Notes under the pieces: model-generated
The model's database searches: none
The model's input: only the letters and a program-made list of their open reading frames with translations
Told to the model about the DNA's origin: nothing
DNA from: Rhodocyclaceae bacterium
Lineage (GTDB): Bacteria; Pseudomonadota; Gammaproteobacteria; Burkholderiales; Rhodocyclaceae
Direction of reading: 5' to 3'
NCBI GenBank assembly: GCA_016791145.1
Contig: JAEUNJ010000279.1
Location: forward strand, 1-45,277
Length of the DNA: 45,277 bases
Part shown: one piece after another, positions 1 through 10,836 of the stretch
How the letters are laid out: each line of letters opens with the position of its first letter
Position numbering within the stretch: position 1 is the first letter of the stretch
Position numbers and translations under genes: made by a program

Positions 1-3044
<3,044 letters not shown>

Positions 3045-3045
3045 C

Positions 3046-3591
3046 ATGGCGCCCGAGGAAGCGAGACGAATCCTGGCCGAAGCGGACCTGGTCTGCCCGG
3101 CCGAGCGGATAGGCGCGGCGCTGGAGCGGCTGGGTCGGGAGATCACGGAACGCCTCGCGGAGGCGAACCCGCTGGTATTGACGGTCATGGGGGGCGCCGT
3201 GGTCTTCGCCGGCCAGTTGCTGCCGCGGCTGGCCTTCCCGCTGGAATGCGACTACCTGCACGCGACCCGCTACGGCGACGTCACTACCGGCGGCCAGCTG
3301 GCCTGGGTCGTGTCGCCGCGGGCGCCGGTGCAGGGTCGCACGGTGCTCGTGCTCGACGACGTGCTGGACGAGGGCGTGACCCTGGCGGCAATCAAGGAGC
3401 GGCTGCTTGCGGAGGGCGCAGCCGACTGCCTGGTCGCCGTGCTGGCCGAGAAGGACCTGGGTCGGGCGAAGCCGGTGGCCGCGGATTTCGTCGGCGTTCG
3501 CCTGCCCAACCGCTACGTGTTCGGCTGCGGCATGGACGTGAAGGGCGCCTGGCGGAACCTGCCGGCCATCTATGCCGTGCGAGGGCTCTGA
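3046..3591 (+). CDS. hpt: Hypoxanthine-guanine phosphoribosyltransferase family protein
   Basis: A type I phosphoribosyltransferase of 181 residues. The PRPP-binding loop is VLVLDDVLDEGVTL (acidic pair D104/D105), preceded by the DYLHATRYG segment typical of the bacterial hypoxanthine/guanine enzymes. It should convert hypoxanthine or guanine plus PRPP into IMP or GMP for purine salvage in the cytoplasm. The ATG lies 1 nt after the ligA stop, so it is probably translated from the ligA message. The late segment NRYVFGCGMDV fits the purine-recognition part of this family. Base specificity (hypoxanthine versus guanine) cannot be read from sequence alone, so the symbol is by family. Confidence 0.88.
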   Translation: MAPEEARRILAEADLVCPAERIGAALERLGREITERLAEANPLVLTVMGGAVVFAGQLLPRLAFPLECDYLHATRYGDVTTGGQLAWVVSPRAPVQGRTVLVLDDVLDEGVTLAAIKERLLAEGAADCLVAVLAEKDLGRAKPVAADFVGVRLPNRYVFGCGMDVKGAWRNLPAIYAVRGL

Positions 3592-3865
3592 GCCCGGGCG
3601 AAGGACGACTCGCCTCGCCAGGGGGCAGCCGCCGACGCGGGTCGCCCGGCAGGGCGGGGCGTCACCGGCGCGATGTTGTCCGTGGTGCGGCATCCCCGCC
3701 GCATCCCGCCGGAACCGCCGCAGCCACGGGTGGTGCGACCCCGGGTCCGCTCCCACCGGCGGTCCCGCATGGAGGGCGGGCCGCCGGCCGGTGTGCGCAT
3801 TCCGTCACGCCCGGCGACCAAGTCCCGCGGAGTCCGCGAACTGGATCACGGAATTTCGGGCCGCC
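3592..3865. other. GC-rich gap between hpt and the PEP-CTERM gene
   Basis: The full space between hpt and the next start is about 380 nt. This first part is very GC-rich, carries only overlapping low-complexity frames and shows no recognisable riboswitch, tRNA or T-tailed terminator. The regulatory signals for the downstream gene lie in the last ~110 nt and are listed separately. Confidence 0.5.
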
Positions 3866-3881
3866 TAGTCCGTTCGGACTA
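3866..3881. promoter_or_regulatory. Operator-like palindrome TAGTCCG-TT-CGGACTA
   Basis: Two perfect 7-base arms separated by 2 bases. The right arm ends immediately before a putative -35 hexamer at 3882, so the dyad centre lies about 42 nt upstream of the expected start of transcription, the position of a class II activator site. The dyad shape suits a dimeric regulator, for example of the LuxR/NarL kind; the regulator's identity is inference. Confidence 0.5.
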
Positions 3882-3909
3882 TTGAGGGCACGGGGAACAT
3901 CGGGAGAAT
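3882..3909 (+). promoter_or_regulatory. Putative promoter of the PEP-CTERM gene
   Basis: TTGAGG (3882-3887), a 16-nt spacer and GAGAAT (3904-3909). Both hexamers match the sigma-70 consensus at 4 of 6 positions. This is weak on its own and therefore consistent with a promoter needing the activator site beside it. The start codon lies about 60 nt downstream. Confidence 0.4.
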
Positions 3910-3970
3910 GCGGTCATCGGCGGACATTCGCGTCATGCCATCCGCCACCGACCCAACCCAGGAGCCCGTC

Positions 3971-4603
3971 ATGAAGAAATTCGCCCTTGCCGCCGCCCTC
4001 GCGGCCTTGCCCTTTGCCGCCGTGGCCGCAGGCCCCAACCTGCTCGTGAACGGGGGCTTCGAAGACATCAGCTTCGATGCGGGCCTGCAGCAACTGGCCA
4101 ACGGGTCCTGGACCACGTATGCAGCGATTCCGGGGTGGACCAAGACGGCCGGGCACAGCATCGAGGTGCGCCGCAACGTGGCCGGCACCGCCTTCGAAGG
4201 GGTCCAGTTCGTCGAACTGGATTCCTACGGGAACAGCGCCATGTCCCAGACCGTCGCGACGGTCGCCGGGCGGGCCTACGAGCTCTCCTTCTGGTATTCG
4301 CCGCGCCCGGGCACGGGCGACACCAACGACATCCAGGTGTTCTGGAACGGCGTCCAGCAGGGCGCCACGCTGGCCGGCTCCGGAGGCGCCGCCCACAACT
4401 GGACGCAGCACGTTTTCACCGTCCTCGGCACCGGCAGCGACGTGCTGAGCTTCGCCGCCGCGGGCGCCAGCGACAGCTATGGCGGCTCGCTGGATTCGGT
4501 CGCCCTGACCGTGGCGGTGCCGGAACCGGAGACCTATGCCATGATGCTGGCCGGCCTCGGCCTGATGGGGGCCGTCGCCCGGAGGCGCCGACAGCAGGGC
4601 TGA
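3971..4603 (+). CDS. Exported PEP-CTERM sorting-domain protein, DUF642-like fold
   Basis: The product is 210 residues. The N-terminus is a clear signal peptide (MKKFALAAALAALPFAAVAA, then GPNLLVNGGFED). The mature part begins with LLVNGGFED, continues with GWTKTAGHSIEVRR and EGVQFVELDS and has a beta-rich pattern, as in DUF642/galactose-binding-like extracellular proteins. The C-terminus is a PEP-CTERM signal: PEP at residues 184-186, a hydrophobic helix (MMLAGLGLMGAV) and a basic tail. Such tails are recognised by an exosortase, which removes them and delivers the protein to the surface or matrix; exosortase and polysaccharide genes must lie elsewhere. The ATG at 3971 has an AGGAG 6 nt upstream and starts the signal peptide; an upstream in-frame ATG at 3908 is unlikely. 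The ligand is unknown. Confidence 0.85.
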   Translation: MKKFALAAALAALPFAAVAAGPNLLVNGGFEDISFDAGLQQLANGSWTTYAAIPGWTKTAGHSIEVRRNVAGTAFEGVQFVELDSYGNSAMSQTVATVAGRAYELSFWYSPRPGTGDTNDIQVFWNGVQQGATLAGSGGAAHNWTQHVFTVLGTGSDVLSFAAAGASDSYGGSLDSVALTVAVPEPETYAMMLAGLGLMGAVARRRRQQG

Positions 4604-4635
4604 TGCCGGCGCGTTGCCGGATCAGTCGTCGGGGG

Positions 4636-4660
4636 ACGGGGGCGCGAGCCCCCGTTTTCC
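4636..4660 (+). terminator. Rho-independent terminator after the PEP-CTERM gene
   Basis: A perfect 8-bp stem (ACGGGGGC / GCCCCCGT) with a GCGA tetraloop, followed by TTTCC. It lies 33 nt after the stop codon. On the opposite strand the stem is followed by C residues, not T, so it should act only on plus-strand transcripts. Confidence 0.8.
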
Positions 4661-4679
4661 TTTGGTGGCCCGGTGGAAT

Positions 4680-4808
4680 TCAGCCGTAGATCTTGCAGAG
4701 GAAAGGGCTGACGACCGGCGTCGAGAACCAGCCGATCAACGACAGGATGGCCGCGGCAGCCGCCAGGCGCCAGGCCCAGCGGACCAGCGGTTCAGGCCAC
4801 TTCCTCAC
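4680..4808 (-). CDS. Small single-span membrane protein (42 residues) overlapping the end of typA
   Basis: A 43-codon frame starting with GTG inside the last codons of typA (17-nt overlap) and ending 22 nt from the PEP-CTERM gene's terminator. The product begins with a charged/aromatic stretch ([13 protein letters not shown]) and continues with one hydrophobic segment (LAAAAAILSLIGWF). It ends STPVVSPFLCKIYG. Basic residues before the span suggest N-in topology. The overlap suggests translational coupling to typA. No start with a strong ribosome-binding site is visible, and I do not recognise the family. The compact, non-repetitive composition, unlike the Arg/Pro/Gly-rich shadow frames around it, is the main reason to believe in it. 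Confidence 0.5.
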   Translation of the reverse strand: MRKWPEPLVRWAWRLAAAAAILSLIGWFSTPVVSPFLCKIYG

Positions 4809-6609
4809 GTTCGGCCCGCTTGCGCTCGTGGGCCTTCAGGAAGCGCTTGCGCAGCCGGATGGACTTCGGGGTGATTTCCACCAGTTCGTCGTCCGCGATG
4901 AACTCGACGGCCGATTCCAGCGTGAGCTGGATGGGCGGGGTCAGGTTGATGGCCTCGTCCTTGCCCGAGGCGCGCACGTTGGTGAGCTGCTTGGTCTTGA
5001 TCGGATTCACCACCAGGTCGTTGTCCCGGGTATGGATACCGATGACCATGCCCTCGTAGACCGGGTCGCCCGGGCTTACGAACATGCGGCCCCGGTCCTG
5101 GAGCTTCCACAAGGCGTAGGCCACCGCATCGCCGTCGTCCTGGGAGACCAGTACGCCGTTGCGCCGCTCGGCCATGGGACCGGACCAGGGACCGTAGTCG
5201 TCGAAAACGTGGCTGGCGAGCCCGGTGCCGCGCGTCAGGGTCAGGAACTCGCCCTGGAAGCCGATCAGGCCCCGGGCGGGAATCCGATACTCCAGGCGGA
5301 CGCGGCCCTTGCCGTCCGGCTGCATGTCCTGCAGTTCCCCCTTGCGCCGGCCCAGCTCCTCCATGACGCCGCCCTGGTGGCCTTCCTCCACGTCCACGGT
5401 CAGCATCTCGTAGGGCTCCTCCTTTTCGCCATCCACCTCGTGGACGACCACGCGCGGCCGCGAGACGGCCAGTTCGTAACCCTCGCGGCGCATGTTTTCC
5501 AGGAGGATCGTCAGGTGCAGTTCGCCGCGGCCGGAGACTTCGAAGACGTCGGAATCGGCGGTGTCCTGGACGCGCAGCGCGACGTTGGAGAGCAACTCCT
5601 TCTGCAGGCGTTCGCGGATCTGGCGGCTGGTGACGAACTTGCCCTCGCGCCCGGCCAGGGGCGAGGTGTTCACCTGGAAGTTCATGGTCAGCGTCGGCTC
5701 GTCCACGGCGATGGGCGGCAGCGGAACCACGTTCTCGGGTTCGCAGATCGTGACGCCGATCCCCACCTGCTCGACGCCCGTGACCAGCACGATGTCGCCG
5801 GCCTCGGCCTCGTCGGCAGGGGCCCGCTCCAGGCCCTTGAACATCAGCACCTGACCCACCTTGGCTGCCCCGCGGGCCTCATCTCCATAGACGACCGCCA
5901 CCGGCTGGTTGGGCTTGAGCCGCCCCTTCTTGATCCGCCCGATGCCGATCCGACCCACGTAGGAGCTGTAGTCCAGGGAGCAGATCTGCAATTGCAGCGG
6001 CGCGTCGGCATCCACGTCCGGCGCCGGTACGTGCTCCAGGATCGCCTCGTAGAGGGGGGTCATGTCGGCGCCGGGCGTTGCCGGGTCGAGCATCGCGTAA
6101 CCGTTCAGGGCAGAGGCGAAGACCACCGGGAAATCGAGCTGCTCCTCGGTGGCGCCCAGCTTGTCGAAGAGGTCGAATGTATGGCTGATGACCCAGTCGG
6201 GCCGCGCGCCCGGCCGGTCGATCTTGTTGATCACCACGATGGGCTTCAGGCCCTGTTGCAGCGCCTTGCGGGTGACGAAGCGGGTCTGGGGCATGGGGCC
6301 CTCCACCGCATCCACGAGCAGGAGCACGCCGTCGACCATTGAAAGAACGCGTTCCACCTCGCCACCGAAGTCGGCATGGCCGGGGGTGTCCACGATGTTG
6401 ATGTGGGTCCCTTGCCAGTCGATGGCGCAGTTCTTGGCGAGGATGGTGATGCCGCGTTCCTTCTCCAGGTCGTTGGAGTCCATGACCCGTTCGGCGATCT
6501 GCTGGTTCTCGCGGAAGGTGCCGGACTGGCGCAGCAGTTGGTCCACCAGGGTGGTCTTGCCATGGTCGACGTGGGCGATAATGGCGATGTTGCGGAGGGC
6601 TCGGGACAT
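4792..6609 (-). CDS. typA: Ribosome-associated GTPase TypA/BipA
   Basis: A translational GTPase of 605 residues, the family's normal size. The G1 motif is AHVDHGKTT near the N-terminus, G2 includes the KERGITI segment, G3 is [10 protein letters not shown] and G4 is NKID. These are followed by the EF-G-like domains III and V and the BipA-specific C-terminal domain. BipA helps 50S subunit assembly and growth under stress or cold. The ATG at 6609 directly begins [17 protein letters not shown]. The frame is open far upstream (to about 7641), but that part crosses the divergent mtnP and def genes and is not BipA-like. A 42-residue gene overlaps its 3' end. Confidence 0.97.
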   Translation of the reverse strand: MSRALRNIAIIAHVDHGKTTLVDQLLRQSGTFRENQQIAERVMDSNDLEKERGITILAKNCAIDWQGTHINIVDTPGHADFGGEVERVLSMVDGVLLLVDAVEGPMPQTRFVTRKALQQGLKPIVVINKIDRPGARPDWVISHTFDLFDKLGATEEQLDFPVVFASALNGYAMLDPATPGADMTPLYEAILEHVPAPDVDADAPLQLQICSLDYSSYVGRIGIGRIKKGRLKPNQPVAVVYGDEARGAAKVGQVLMFKGLERAPADEAEAGDIVLVTGVEQVGIGVTICEPENVVPLPPIAVDEPTLTMNFQVNTSPLAGREGKFVTSRQIRERLQKELLSNVALRVQDTADSDVFEVSGRGELHLTILLENMRREGYELAVSRPRVVVHEVDGEKEEPYEMLTVDVEEGHQGGVMEELGRRKGELQDMQPDGKGRVRLEYRIPARGLIGFQGEFLTLTRGTGLASHVFDDYGPWSGPMAERRNGVLVSQDDGDAVAYALWKLQDRGRMFVSPGDPVYEGMVIGIHTRDNDLVVNPIKTKQLTNVRASGKDEAINLTPPIQLTLESAVEFIADDELVEITPKSIRLRKRFLKAHERKRAEREEVA

Positions 6610-6643
6610 GGGTTCTGGGTGTTGCTGCAATGCGGAACCCGCC

Positions 6644-6652
6644 ATTCTAGCA
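6644..6652 (-). promoter_or_regulatory. Extended -10 element for typA
   Basis: On the minus strand the sequence TGC-TAGAAT lies about 35 nt upstream of the typA ATG. TGn before a near-consensus -10 (TAGAAT, 5 of 6) is an extended -10. No -35 with normal spacing is visible; a TTGGCA exists at a 21-nt distance, too far to count. Confidence 0.4.
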
Positions 6653-6696
6653 TGCGGGTGTTGCCCGACCTGCCAACCGGAATGGGAGGTTTTCGA

Positions 6697-7443
6697 ATGC
6701 TCGCGATCATCGGCGGCAGCGGACTCACGCAGCTGGCCATCCTGGAGATCGAGCGGCGCCAGGTGGTCCGCACGCCCTTCGGGGAGCCCTCGGGTCCCTT
6801 GATATTCGGGCGCATCGGCGGCCGCCAGGTGGTCTTCCTGGCCCGCCACGGCTACGGCCACACGATCCCGCCCCACCTCGTCAATTACCGGGCCAACCTC
6901 TGGGCCCTCAAGCATGGTGCCGGAGCGCTGCACGTGATCTCCGTCGCATCGGTGGGCGGAATCCGGTCCGACCTGGGTCCGGGCACCCTGGTGGTGCCGG
7001 ACCAGATCATCGATTACACGTGGGGCCGGGCTGCGACCTTCTTCGAGGGCGGCGACTCGGGGGTCACGCACATCGATTTCACGCAGCCCTACGATCCGAC
7101 GATCCGGCATGAACTGCTGGAGGCCGCCCGCAGCGGCGGCCACGCCATCGTCGATGGGGCGGTCTATGCGGCCACCCAGGGACCGCGCCTGGAGACCGCC
7201 GCCGAAATCGACCGGCTGGAAGGGGACGGCGCCCACGTCGTCGGCATGACCGGCATGCCGGAGGCGGCCCTGGCCCGGGAGCAGGATCTCCCCTACGGCG
7301 CCTTGTGCGTGGTGGCCAACTGGGCCGCCGGGCGCCAGAGCAGCGCCCGGGCGATCAGCTTTTCCCAGGTGGAGGAAACGCTGCAGGCGGCCATGGGGCG
7401 GGTGCGGGACGTCCTGGGCCGGTTCTGCGAAGACGGCTGCTGA
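6697..7443 (+). CDS. mtnP: S-methyl-5'-thioinosine phosphorylase (MTAP/PNP family)
   Basis: The product is 248 residues of the purine nucleoside phosphorylase/MTAP superfamily. The phosphate-binding start is [10 protein letters not shown], followed by [22 protein letters not shown] and the base-binding [12 protein letters not shown] (184-195). In adenine-specific MTAPs an Asp near the base is conserved; here the equivalent segment is VVANWAAG, with Asn208, which is expected of enzymes acting on 6-oxopurines such as methylthioinosine. It would recycle the methylthioinosine produced from the polyamine/quorum-sensing by-product methylthioadenosine after deamination. The ATG at 6697 follows GGGAGG with 7 nt between. 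It is divergent from typA, with def 1 nt downstream. The symbol is by family; phosphorylase specificity is inferred. Confidence 0.85.
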   Translation: MLAIIGGSGLTQLAILEIERRQVVRTPFGEPSGPLIFGRIGGRQVVFLARHGYGHTIPPHLVNYRANLWALKHGAGALHVISVASVGGIRSDLGPGTLVVPDQIIDYTWGRAATFFEGGDSGVTHIDFTQPYDPTIRHELLEAARSGGHAIVDGAVYAATQGPRLETAAEIDRLEGDGAHVVGMTGMPEAALAREQDLPYGALCVVANWAAGRQSSARAISFSQVEETLQAAMGRVRDVLGRFCEDGC

Positions 7444-7444
7444 C

Positions 7445-7984
7445 GTGGTTCGCGAGATCCTGCGCATGGGAGACCCGCGCCTGTGGCGGGTGGCCCGCCC
7501 GGTGGAAGACCTCGGAACGCCGGAGCTGGACGCCCTGGTGGCCGACATGATCGAGACGATGCGTGCCGCCGACGGGGCGGGGCTCGCGGCACCCCAGATC
7601 GGCGTGGATCTCCGGTTGGTGATCTTCGGTTTCGAATCCAATGCGCGCTATCCCGAGGCGGAGCCCATCCCGTTCACGGTGCTGGCCAATCCCAGGCTCA
7701 CGCCCGTCGGCGCGGAAGCGGAAGAGGGGTGGGAGGGCTGCCTTTCCGTGCCGGGCCTGCGCGGCTGGGTGCCCCGTTGGAAAGCCTTGCGCTACGCGGG
7801 TGTCGATCATCGGGGCAACCCCATCGAACGGACGGTGGAAGGTTTCCATGCCCGGGTCGTCCAGCACGAATGTGACCATCTGGACGGCGTGCTGTACCCG
7901 ATGCGGGTCAGGGATTTCACCCGCTTCGGCTTCACCGACGTGCTTTTCGCCGATTCCGGCCAGCCGATCCCCGCCGCGGACTGA
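7445..7984 (+). CDS. def: Peptide deformylase
   Basis: Removes the formyl group from the initiator methionine of new proteins. The product is 179 residues with all three signature motifs: [18 protein letters not shown] (Cys99 as a metal ligand) and QHECDHLDG (His141 and His145 as ligands, Glu142 catalytic). It starts with GTG 1 nt after the mtnP stop, so the two are probably one transcript. It is not followed by fmt, the common partner of the housekeeping def, so this may be a second deformylase of the genome. The stop codon is only 3 nt from the stop of the convergent RTX gene, leaving no room for a separate terminator. Confidence 0.95.
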   Translation: MVREILRMGDPRLWRVARPVEDLGTPELDALVADMIETMRAADGAGLAAPQIGVDLRLVIFGFESNARYPEAEPIPFTVLANPRLTPVGAEAEEGWEGCLSVPGLRGWVPRWKALRYAGVDHRGNPIERTVEGFHARVVQHECDHLDGVLYPMRVRDFTRFGFTDVLFADSGQPIPAAD

Positions 7985-7987
7985 CCT

Positions 7988-10708
7988 TCAGAAGACCAGG
8001 TCGGCTGCGGAAAGGTCCGCCATCTTGAAGCCGGTCAGAACGATTTCGCCGCCCCCGAAGGCGATCACCGTGTCCGTGCCCGACATGCTGATCGACAGGC
8101 TCTTGATGTCGATGGCGCCGCTGCCGTGGAGATCGATACGGTCGGTCTTGTCCTGGAAATCCGGCAACACGTCCCGCCCCCAGTTCTTGCCGAACACGAA
8201 GACGTCGCGGCCGCTGCCACCGGTCAGGGTGTCGTTGCCGAGCCCCCCGTCCAGGCGGTCGTCGCCGTAGTCGCCGCCGGAGATCAGGTCATGGCCGGCG
8301 CTGCCGATGACCGTGTCCTTGCCGCCGCCGCCGTCGATGGAGAGTTTTCCGGCAAGCGTGGTGGCGGAGAAGTCGAGGAGGTTGTCCTTCCAGTCGCCGA
8401 CGAGGCGGACGTTGCCGGTGGCGCCGGTGGCGTCGATGATCTCGACGCCGTTGGCCGGGCCGAAGGCGGCGAGGCCGATATCGACATTGTCGCCATGGGC
8501 GGCGATGCGGTCCTTGCCGGCGCCGCCGCTGTAGCTGTCCCAGCCCTCGAAACCGGCGTCCTTGTTGCCGGTGACGCGGAAGAGGTCGTCGCCGGCGCCG
8601 CCGGAGACCGCGTCGGTGCCGCCGCCGCCGTGCAGGGTGTCGTTGCCGGCGCCGCCGGAGAGGGACTGGTCGCCCCAGGCGCCGCCCTCGATGCTGTCGT
8701 GGCCGGCGCTGCCGATGACCGTGTCCTTGCCACCGCCGCCGTCGATGACGATCGCCGGGCCTGCGGCCGATTGCGTATTGCTGGAGGGGGCGCCGAGGAT
8801 CGACGCACCGCTGAAGTCGAGGAGGTTGTCCCGCCAGTCGCCCAGCAGGCGCGCACCACCCTTCGCACCGCTGGCGTCGATGACCTCGATGCCGTTGGCC
8901 GGGCCAAAGGCGGCGAGGCCGATATCCACCTTGTCGCCGTAGGCCACGATGCGGTCCTGACCGGCGCCGCCGTCGTAGGTGTCCCAGCCCTCGAAGCCGG
9001 CGTCCTTGTTGCCGGTGACCCGGAAGAGATCGTTGCCGGCACCCCCCGAAAGGCTGTCGTTGCCACTGCCGCCGTAGACCAGGTCGTTGCCTTCGGCACC
9101 GGAGATCAGGTCGTTGCCCCAACTGCCGAAGACGAGGTCGTTGCCCGCCCCGGCGGCGACGGTGTCGTCACCCCCGTCCGCATTGATCTGTTCGCCGCGA
9201 GCGTCTCCGCGGATGTCGTTGGCACTGCCGTCACCGGCCACGATCACTGCCGTTCCGTGGAAGAAGTTCAGCCATGTGGCCACGTCGAACACGCTGGCGT
9301 TGGGATCGCCGTCCTCGTTCAGGAACCGTCCGTCCCGGATCTCGAACCCCATGTGGTAGATCCCGTCCGCGACCGTGTCCACCAGGTTCCGACCGAAGAA
9401 GTTCGTGTTGGCACCGTTGTTCTGCACCAGGTGAAAGCCCGTGGCGGTGCCTTCCTCGTCGTCGCCGTGCAGCTCCGTCCATCGTTTCAGCAGGGCTGCA
9501 TCCGTACGGATCAGTCCGTTCATCTGCCGCACGTCCTCGGGCGTGATCCAACCGTCGACAGCGGCGCCACTCCTTGCGATCAGGCTTGCGATGATCTTGT
9601 TCAGGGCGTCGGCCGCCTGGGCGCCGCCATTGATGTCGGCCGCTTCCGTGTTGCGCGCCAGGCCCCGGTCCACCTTGACGAGGTCCACGATGCGATCGAG
9701 TCCGGTCCCGGTGGTCGATGCGTCGACCAGGAAATAGTTCAGCCAGTCGGCTACGTCGGAGAGGGTGGCATTGGGGTCGCCGTCCTCGTTGAGCAGCCGG
9801 CCGTCCTTGATCATGAAGCCCAGGTGGTAGATCCCGTCGGCCACGGTATTGACAAGGTTCTCGCCGAAGAAGCGGGTGGAGGCACCGTCGTTCTGGACCT
9901 GATGGAAGCCCGTCTCGGAGCCCCGCTCGTCGTCCCCGTGCAGGCGCTGCCACTCGGCAATCCGGCCCGGGTCGGCCCGCAGGTAGGCGTTCAACCTGGC
10001 CACGTCGGTGACGTTGATCCAGTTGTCCTTGGCCACGCCCGTGGAAGAAAGGGCCTGCGCAAGCATCCGGTTGAGGCCGTTGGCGGCGTCGGCGCCGGCG
10101 GCGATCTCCCGGTCGGGAATGCGCGCGTCGAGGCCGGCGTCGGCCATGACCAGGTCAGTGATCCGGTCCAGTCCGGTACCGGACTTGGAGTGATCCGTAT
10201 AGAACTGGGTCAACCATTCGGCCACCCGCTCGACGCTGGCGTTGGGATCTCCGTCCTCGTTCAGGAAGTGGCCGTCGCGAATCTCGAATCCCATGTGGTA
10301 GATGCCGTCGGCGACCGTGTCGAGCAGGCTGTCCCCCCGATACTTCAGGTTGCCTCCATCGTTCTGAACCAGGTGGTAACCGGTTTCCCATCCGTCCTCG
10401 TCGTCGCCGTGCAGGGCAGTCCACTGACCGAGGAAGCTTCCCCGCAGGTAGGCGTTCATGGCCGTCACCTCGGCAACGGTGAACACGCCATCGGAGGCTG
10501 CCCCCGTCGCCGCGGCGGCCTTGAGGATCAGGCCGTTCAACTGGTCGGCGGCCTGGGCCCCGGACTTGATATCCTTGCCATCCGTCGCGCCCGCCAGGCC
10601 CGGGTCGGCGAAGATCGAACGGACGATCTGGTCCAGGCCCGTTCCGCTGGTCCCCGGGATGGGGTCGGTGACCAGGGAATAGGTTCTCGTGCCGGACGTG
10701 GTGGGCAT
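7988..10708 (-). CDS. RTX (hemolysin-type calcium-binding) protein with triplicated N-terminal domain
   Basis: The product is 906 residues with no N-terminal signal peptide. Residues ~20-487 are three copies of a ~156-residue domain that I do not recognise. Its landmarks are GTGLDxI at the start, HGDDExG.ETGFHxVQND in the middle, then NTVADGIYHxGF and FLNEDGDPNAS; the latter looks like an acidic Ca-binding loop. Residues ~510-560, 655-708 and 790-835 are GGxGxDxx nonapeptide repeats that form Ca2+-bound beta-rolls. Between them sits a duplicated ~80-residue segment (FRVTGNKDAGFEGWD to LLDFSG). The end (FVFGKNWGRDVLPDF..) is typical of an uncleaved C-terminal type I secretion signal. The ATG follows CCAGGAG. 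No export genes are nearby. Role, for example adhesin or matrix protein, is unknown. Confidence 0.88.
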   Translation of the reverse strand: MPTTSGTRTYSLVTDPIPGTSGTGLDQIVRSIFADPGLAGATDGKDIKSGAQAADQLNGLILKAAAATGAASDGVFTVAEVTAMNAYLRGSFLGQWTALHGDDEDGWETGYHLVQNDGGNLKYRGDSLLDTVADGIYHMGFEIRDGHFLNEDGDPNASVERVAEWLTQFYTDHSKSGTGLDRITDLVMADAGLDARIPDREIAAGADAANGLNRMLAQALSSTGVAKDNWINVTDVARLNAYLRADPGRIAEWQRLHGDDERGSETGFHQVQNDGASTRFFGENLVNTVADGIYHLGFMIKDGRLLNEDGDPNATLSDVADWLNYFLVDASTTGTGLDRIVDLVKVDRGLARNTEAADINGGAQAADALNKIIASLIARSGAAVDGWITPEDVRQMNGLIRTDAALLKRWTELHGDDEEGTATGFHLVQNNGANTNFFGRNLVDTVADGIYHMGFEIRDGRFLNEDGDPNASVFDVATWLNFFHGTAVIVAGDGSANDIRGDARGEQINADGGDDTVAAGAGNDLVFGSWGNDLISGAEGNDLVYGGSGNDSLSGGAGNDLFRVTGNKDAGFEGWDTYDGGAGQDRIVAYGDKVDIGLAAFGPANGIEVIDASGAKGGARLLGDWRDNLLDFSGASILGAPSSNTQSAAGPAIVIDGGGGKDTVIGSAGHDSIEGGAWGDQSLSGGAGNDTLHGGGGTDAVSGGAGDDLFRVTGNKDAGFEGWDSYSGGAGKDRIAAHGDNVDIGLAAFGPANGVEIIDATGATGNVRLVGDWKDNLLDFSATTLAGKLSIDGGGGKDTVIGSAGHDLISGGDYGDDRLDGGLGNDTLTGGSGRDVFVFGKNWGRDVLPDFQDKTDRIDLHGSGAIDIKSLSISMSGTDTVIAFGGGEIVLTGFKMADLSAADLVF
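8351..9028 (-). repeat. ~444-nt tandem duplication inside the RTX gene
   Basis: Two segments, about 8789-9028 and 8351-8584, encode nearly the same ~80 residues (FRVTGNKDAGFEGWD through AFGPANGxExID to DNLLDFS). Their DNA is also very similar over long runs, including third codon positions. The spacing of 148 codons equals one segment plus one RTX block, indicating a fairly recent tandem duplication. Confidence 0.8.
9248..10651 (-). repeat. Three tandem copies of a ~156-codon domain in the RTX gene
   Basis: The copies lie at about 10184-10651, 9713-10183 and 9248-9712, read on the minus strand. Each encodes GTGLDxI, a first acidic loop (DGVFTVAEV, DNWINVTDV, DGWITPEDV), HGDDExG, NTVADGIYHxGF and LNEDGDPNA. 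The copies have clearly diverged in amino acids, so this is an old triplication held under selection and not a recent DNA duplication. Confidence 0.85.
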
Positions 10709-10790
10709 GGCTTCAACTCCTGGATTGGACGAACCGGCATGACCGGAGCTTGCGGTCGATCACGTGGTGGGATTCGGATTGCGCACCGCG

Positions 10791-10819
10791 ATTATAACCT
10801 TGGCCAACGCCAAAAAAAA
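10791..10819 (-). promoter_or_regulatory. Promoter of the RTX gene with a T8 tract at the -35 position
   Basis: On the minus strand a perfect TATAAT (10796-10791) lies about 80 nt upstream of the RTX ATG. Counting 17 nt further upstream, the -35 position falls inside a run of eight T (A8 on the plus strand, 10812-10819). The palindrome TTGGCCAA (10800-10807) sits in the spacer. The exonuclease gene diverges from the other side. Confidence 0.5.
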
Positions 10820-10836
10820 TGACATGAAGCTGAAGC

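Noticed and set aside
3592..3865. Possible riboswitch (cobalamin-like G/C-rich blocks) before the PEP-CTERM gene
   Set aside because: No conserved riboswitch core could be lined up on either strand, and the block composition is explained by high GC.
6610..7641. N-terminal extension of typA over the mtnP/def region
   Set aside because: BipA starts directly with its G-domain at 6609. The extension crosses two good genes on the other strand and has no family match.
7982..7990. Shared bidirectional terminator between def and the RTX gene
   Set aside because: The stop codons are 3 nt apart and no hairpin with T-run is visible at this point.
8126..10822. Long plus-strand frame (898 codons) opposite the 906-residue RTX gene
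   Set aside because: Shadow of the RTX repeats, with low-complexity V/G/A content. The minus-strand product has clear RTX and C-terminal secretion features.
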